64,000 nucleotides of DNA from assembly GCA_018136815.1 (NCBI GenBank), contig CM030936.1, positions 3,144,474 to 3,208,473 of the forward strand. The letters are read 5' to 3'. Source of the stretch: Isochrysis galbana. Lineage: Eukaryota > Haptophyta > Isochrysidales > Isochrysidaceae. A program made the translations under genes and the position numbers. The notes below the pieces were generated by a model. That model did not search any database, was not told the DNA's origin, and worked only from the letters and a program-made list of their open reading frames with translations. Positions within the stretch are counted from its first letter, which is position 1; each line of letters starts with the position of its first letter. Positions 59,820-64,000 of the stretch are shown here, piece after piece.

Positions 59820-60120
59820 TCGACGCCTCCCAAGGAGGCCGTCTTCTCACGCATCACGGAGGCAGTCGCCGAGGATGCAGGGGAAAGGATGACGAAGAAG
59901 GTGAAGCGCTACACTGTGCACTAGTGTTTGAAGTTTGTTTTAATTTTGAACTGTAAGTACTAAGTACTAACTAAGCAGCGTGTGATGTTAAATAAGAACT
60001 ATGATAATTTAATGTAGAGTTAAAATCAAGGTAAACTACGGATTGACTCAAACTAATGTAAACTTTCAATTGAATTTCTAAAAAGAAGTTTATATGGTCC
60101 TCTTTCGATGCAACGCGACC
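59820..60120 (+). pseudogene. Diverged family C copy
   Basis: EAVFSRITEAVAEDAGERM then KKVKRYTVH and a stop at about 59924, related to KAVLARVTDLA..KKTKRMKTQ of the MGQY gene. The end block TATGGTCCTCTTTCGATGCA plus ACGCGACC (60092-60119) matches the family 3' terminus. It is separated from it by ~170 bp of AT-rich DNA. Confidence 0.6.
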
Positions 60121-60635
60121 TAGTTAGGGGCAAGGGCGTTGAAGCCGGGTTCCGAGAGGGGGAGAGACCTAGTAGAAGTAGTAGGCATCTTCAAGAGTTT
60201 TTTTTTACTTATCCACATTCCATCATACAACACTGAACGCCCACACAGTTTGTAACGTACAAATGCCTATATCGTTATTCGATAATGTGGCTGGTAAAGC
60301 CATCTGCGTGCGCGAGAGCCGACGAGCGACGAGAGCCAACAAGACAAACCTGCCAAACCCCGGCACTGATGAGGATCGGCTGATGTATTTGTGCACACAA
60401 GAGGAAGGATCATCAGCTATTCAACAGGTACGCGCGCTTGCTCACACACATGCATTCTCACTGACATAGCTGGCAAGCTTCTGCGTGATCGGTGCTCAGC
60501 AATGAGCAACAAGCTTGCCATTTGGCAGCAAGCGAATTGACACGCAACGAAGCATTCTACTGGACAGAGCAGGCTTCCTGCATCCTACCGACAGCTAATT
60601 TCTTCCATTGATCAATCATATCGATGAGCGGTGGG
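60121..60635. other. Intergenic with a possible small exon
   Basis: CATCTTCAAGAGTTTTTTTTT at 60188-60210 looks like a retroelement 3' end. An open frame at 60263-60430 (MPISLFDNVAGKAICV..) ends at a good donor CAG|gtacgc, but no partner exon is evident. Confidence 0.3.
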
Positions 60636-61050
60636 CTACCCAGGGTTGTGCAGCGCCTGTGACTTCAGTGCGTAGGGCGCATTGCTAAGTGATGACAACT
60701 CTGGCATGCGTGCAGCTTCTCTGGTGAGCCCTGCTTGAAAGAGTTGGTCCTCGAGGCAGGATGGACACGACGTCAGCGCCGACGGAGATACAATCTCAGC
60801 GACAGCCAGAGAGCTCACAGAGGCCGCCCTTCTGGCAGCGAGTGAACCCATCTCCACTCTCCCGCAGAACGGGAGTCAAGTCGTCTGCAAGTACATCTGT
60901 CATCATCCTACGGAGGAGGCGGGCGCCGATTCCATCTGAACGTGTCGCAGCGGCTTCCGGGCCGACTTCCTGCTGTGCTGGGGCTGTCACAACGCTTTGT
61001 GGCGCTGCGAGGGCCAGGAGCAGGGAGACGAGCGCCAGGAAGGGTGACAT
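60636..61050 (-). CDS. Small secreted protein, 2 exons, unknown function
   Basis: Exons 61050-60819 and 60730-60636, 108 residues; 88-bp intron, donor gtgagc, acceptor aagcag. A clear signal peptide (MSPFLALVSLLLALAAPQSV) is followed by a short mature protein with LLRRMMTDVLADDLTPVLR and one Cys. No family recognised. The signal is also compatible with the ER step of targeting to a complex plastid, but no following transit peptide is obvious. Confidence 0.55.
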
Positions 61051-61479
61051 TCAAGCAGGTCGACTGTCGGTCGACTGACGACGGAGGATGCGGCTTGATC
61101 TACCAAAGGGAAGGAAGGAAGGTGTCGTGGGAAGGTGGATGATAAAATGATAAAATCTGAAAATCTAGATTTTTACATTTAAATTTACCTGTCCAGGTAC
61201 AACCCATATTTACACATTTTCGATTATTTAATCTCTACCAGACTGTTACAGAAAGTATCGCGGTTATGCGGAGCCAGCACAGCTTGTGTGCGGTTGACGA
61301 CGCATCCCCAAACAAAGAGAAAGAGCCCCACAAGGAGTAAGTTATAAGTCGTTATATTAAGTTATCGCATCGCGGGGGGAGGGGGGAGGGGGAGGGGTGC
61401 GGGGTGCGGGGTATGGGTATCCAAGTGAGGAGTCGAACGTCTAAGCGTACCATATGGATGCGTTTGGGCGGGTGGGGGA
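61051..61479. other. Intergenic, nothing recognised
   Basis: AT-rich then G-rich (61374-61415) sequence; no gene. Confidence 0.35.
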
Positions 61480-61512
61480 AAAAACTTCCGAAGATTCTGG
61501 GCTACACACCTA
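61480..61512 (-). mobile_element. Group B 3' terminus
   Basis: Minus strand GGTGTGTAGCCCAGAATCTT, CGGAAG and T6; only ~30 bp are comparable. Confidence 0.6.
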
Positions 61513-61619
61513 CTATGCGTTTGTTTGGGCGGGTGGAGCGGGCTAGTAGCTAGTAGCTAGTAGTGCTAGTGTGCTCGCGTGCTCGCGCACTTATGCGGAG
61601 GTACACAGTCAAGCTCCTA

Positions 61620-61690
61620 GACCTAGAGCGCACACGTCCCACCGACCGATGGTGACCGCCAGAGACACGCATTTGCACATTTATTTACGG
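61620..61690 (+). mobile_element. Group B coding relic
   Basis: The plus strand encodes RPMVTARDTHLH, identical over its core to SPMVTARDTHLH in the 58345-59612 copy. The match decays on both sides. Confidence 0.65.
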
Positions 61691-62758
61691 CATCGGTTCG
61701 AAGTTGGGCTCTCCGCTCTCCGGGCCTCCCTCGGCCTCGGCCGATGGCGCAGGAGAGGCGTGCGACGCTCGTGCACTTGCGGACTAGGCACTCGCAGGGA
61801 GCAGCGGGCAGGCTCGCTGTGCGGCAGGCATGCGCGTGGGCCCGCTGTCCCACTGTCCCACTGCGTTGTAGCTGTGGCCGAGATGGAGATGGCGGAGCTG
61901 CGAGAGCGAAGCCGCTCTTGCTTGACGGCGAAGGGGGCGAGATGGGGGCATGGGGGCATCGTCGTCGGAGGCGCCGCCCCGCTGGCGGTAGTGCGGGAGT
62001 TGTTTTCTTGGGGGGGGAGTTTTTACGTTGGTGGAGGGTAGTACTTGTTTTGTTGGGATCGTGGCTTTTCTAAGACTGCTGTGGAGTCTACATAACCTAT
62101 TGGGGTGGGCCCGTTGGGGCTCGCCCGGACCTGCGGTCCGGATCTCGTGGGGTCGGTCCGGAAGAGTACTCTACTCTACTGATTTTAGATCGGATAGCCT
62201 AGCCCCCCAACCAAGAAGTCGTCGTCCCCCACTGGCCGTCCCTCCCACCCCTCTGTGTGGGTCGGCTCGCCGCCCTCCCCCGCTCCTCGCCGCCTACTCC
62301 CTCTCCCCCCTCCTCCCCTCCCCCAAGCCACTTCTCTCTCCTCTTCTCTCTCTTCTTCCTCCACATCTTCCCCTCTCCCTTGCTCCCCCTCCCTCCCTCT
62401 CTCCTCTCTCTCCTCTCTCTCTCTGTGCGACGTCGCCCGACGGACCGCTCGCGCGAGGCGGAGAGAGAGAGTGCGAGGGAGGAAGAGGGAGAGGGAGAGA
62501 AAGACGTAGAGAGGGGGGGCGGAGGAGAGAGGGAGCGAGGTAGGGGGGGGGGGGGGGTAGGCAAGGGGAGAGCGAGTGAGCGAGAGAGCGAGAGAGCGAG
62601 CGAGCGAGAGAGAGAGAGACAGAGGAGAGGCAGAGAGGGGAACCACAGTGCGTTCGCTTGGAGAGAGGGAGAGAGAGAGCCGGGCAGAAGCGGAGCGAGG
62701 GAGACAGAGAAAGGAAGAGAGAGAGTCGAAGGAGTGCGGGAGTCGGAACGCGGCTGCG
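61691..62758. promoter_or_regulatory. Upstream region of NOL6
   Basis: Contains AAGAGTACTCTACTCTACTG at 62163-62182, a CT-rich stretch (62280-62430) and a GA-rich leader (62460-62735). No gene is seen in the GC-rich part at 61700-62040. Confidence 0.4.
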
Positions 62759-64000
62759 ATGAAGGTGAAGAAGAAGCGCTCGCTGAGCACACCGACCAAC
62801 GAAGAGCTCGAGACTTTCAACCAGACCGAGCTGCTCTACAAGTCGAACCTCTTCCGGCTACAGACAGCCGAGCTGGTGCGCGAGGCGCTTCCACTGCAGA
62901 GTAGCACACTCGAGCCGGCGCTGCGCTCGCTACGCACACAGATGCTCGCGCTCGAGCCGGCCGAGCTCAGTTGGCAGCGCGGCCTCAAGGATGCGCTACC
63001 ACTCGTCTCGCACGCTGAGCTCTCGCAACTCGAGCTCGTCAACCCCAAGATGAGCCTCAGCTGGCAGCCGCCCGAGCATGTTGAGATTGTGGGTTCATAC
63101 TTGCTCCGCACAGTTGTGCGGCCGACGCTCAACGTCGACGTCGCCGTCCGCATCCCCCAGACGTGCCTGCTCCACAAGGACTACCTGGACCATCGATACG
63201 TCGATAAGCGCATGATGTACCTTACCTACCTCGGCGCTCAGCTGGCGAGGTCCAGCTCGGCTGAGAGCTCAGAAGATGAGATGCGTCTCAGCTTCGTGTG
63301 GTTGCCCCATCTTCAGGACAGGCGTTGGCCTGTGCTTCAAATCACGCTGCCCGGCGTGGCTGGTGGATGGGCAGTCCGCCTGATTCCGAGCCTCGCCGTG
63401 GGCGCGATGGCGCCCGGAAAACTCCTGCCGCACCGGGTGAATCTGCGCGACCGCCAGGTGGACTCGGCAGGACACGGCTTCGACGAGGACGGCACGAGTG
63501 GCGATGCGATCCTGGGGGCTGTTTCTCCCGAGTACAACAACCGTTTAGCTTTAGAGTCTGCCTACGGACCCGCTCTGCGCCTGTTGCACGCCGCGTACTC
63601 TGCCGACGCCGATGGCACCCTCCGCGAGGCGACAATCATGCTCAAGGTCTGGCTTCGTCAGCGGTCTATCGACCAAGCCGGGGGGCTATGTGGATTCCAG
63701 CTCTCTCTGTTGCTTGTGCATCTGCTGGCTCAGCGCGTGCTTTCATATTCCATGGGCGCATACCACATCTTTCGCGTCGTGCTCACCCACCTCTCAAAAG
63801 CTAGCCTGGAGTCGTCGGTGATCGTGCTGCCATTACCACCGGAATCCAAGGAGCAAGGAATGGGGCCGGTTGGCATCAAGTCAGCCACAAGTGAACAGCA
63901 AGCCGAGCGTACCGCCGCTGCCGCCCAGCGATTTGGCCGCTACTTTGTGTGGGTGATGACCGATAGCGAGCTCTCCGTCAACTTTGGCTCGGGCGTGACA
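62759..64000 (+). CDS. NOL6: NOL6 / UTP22 (Nrap) ribosome-biogenesis protein, 5' part
   Basis: 414 codons open from the ATG at 62759 to the window edge with no stop; the gene continues to the right. The N-terminus is basic (MKVKKKRSLSTPTNEEL). Nrap-family blocks: VRPTLNVDVAVRIPQTCLLH followed by KDYLDHRYVDKRMMYLTYL (about residues 120-158), matching the V-D-V-x-V-x-I/M-P..K-D-Y-L-x-x-R-Y..K-R-x-x-Y-L core of the first nucleotidyltransferase-like domain; ATIMLKVWLRQRSIDQAGGL (about 292-311), the conserved L-K-x-W-L-x-Q-R helix; and YFVWVMTDSELSVNFG near the end. The protein works in the nucleolus in the UTP-C module of the small-subunit processome, in pre-18S rRNA maturation. No intron in this part. 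Confidence 0.9.
   Translation, partial: MKVKKKRSLSTPTNEELETFNQTELLYKSNLFRLQTAELVREALPLQSSTLEPALRSLRTQMLALEPAELSWQRGLKDALPLVSHAELSQLELVNPKMSLSWQPPEHVEIVGSYLLRTVVRPTLNVDVAVRIPQTCLLHKDYLDHRYVDKRMMYLTYLGAQLARSSSAESSEDEMRLSFVWLPHLQDRRWPVLQITLPGVAGGWAVRLIPSLAVGAMAPGKLLPHRVNLRDRQVDSAGHGFDEDGTSGDAILGAVSPEYNNRLALESAYGPALRLLHAAYSADADGTLREATIMLKVWLRQRSIDQAGGLCGFQLSLLLVHLLAQRVLSYSMGAYHIFRVVLTHLSKASLESSVIVLPLPPESKEQGMGPVGIKSATSEQQAERTAAAAQRFGRYFVWVMTDSELSVNFGSGVT

Overview
This is a nuclear segment of a eukaryotic alga. The main evidence is GT-AG introns of about 80-200 bp, a fucoxanthin chlorophyll a/c-type light-harvesting protein, an OPR-type organelle RNA-binding protein and many retroelements and microsatellites. 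The light-harvesting precursor (short signal region, then an LPFLEAP...GFDPL N-terminus) looks haptophyte-like, so a haptophyte is my best guess, but a pelagophyte or another red-lineage plastid alga is not excluded. A run of exactly 100 N at 28044-28143 marks a scaffold gap.

Genes (single exon unless stated): CRAL-TRIO/Sec14-like lipid-transfer protein (1714-3121 +, 2 exons); MGQY-type hypothetical (4980-5552 +); J-domain protein with a Cys/His-repeat C-terminus (6204-7475 -, 2 exons); F-box protein (8599-9660 +); light-harvesting protein (12582-13424 -, 3 exons); GH36 raffinose-synthase/alkaline alpha-galactosidase-like protein (15258-18065 +); prolyl-4-hydroxylase-like dioxygenase (21349-22770 -); secreted lipocalin-like protein (25535-26494 +); histidine phosphatase (28309-29289 -); membrane-anchored double-knottin protein (31137-31496 +); TOM7 (32520-32726 -), divergent from a tryptophan-arginine repeat protein (32944-34131 +); OPR repeats fused to an RsmC-like RNA methyltransferase (37865-40774 -); MAPR/cytochrome-b5-like heme protein (42770-43576 +); a disordered Gln/Pro-rich protein (47992-49416 +); a ten-exon coiled-coil/acidic/Ig-like protein (51482-56252 -); a small secreted protein (60636-61050 -, 2 exons); and the 5' part of NOL6/UTP22 (62759 to the window end, +). 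They do not form a pathway: they are ordinary dispersed nuclear genes for photosynthesis, ribosome biogenesis, mitochondrial import, lipid transfer and carbohydrate metabolism.

The space between genes is dominated by mobile DNA. Two LINE-like retroelement groups are recognisable. Group A has 5' ends made of a short hairpin followed almost at once by an ATG. Its stems differ between copies by paired (compensatory) changes, and its 3' ends finish in a run of T on the sense strand. One 1.96-kb copy (18485-20447) has a perfect 16-bp target-site duplication (TSD), and another 3' copy (31598-31957) has a 14-16-bp one. Group B shares the RT C-terminal domain, ends in CTTCAGATG(T)n, and has a 15-bp TSD at 22912/23078. 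Internally deleted copies, head-to-tail 5' ends and an inverted copy suggest template jumping and twin priming. A separate element (27690, 45605) carries terminal hairpins whose 7-bp arms are all changed together between copies. Two hAT transposase relics, 3' fragments related to the MGQY gene, and several mini- and microsatellites fill most of the rest.

The most interesting observations are the covarying retroelement 5' hairpins with T-rich tails, the OPR-RsmC fusion, the concerted terminal hairpins of the second repeat, the tryptophan-arginine repeat protein and the coiled-coil/Ig-like giant. All family assignments come from reading motifs by eye; no database search was run.
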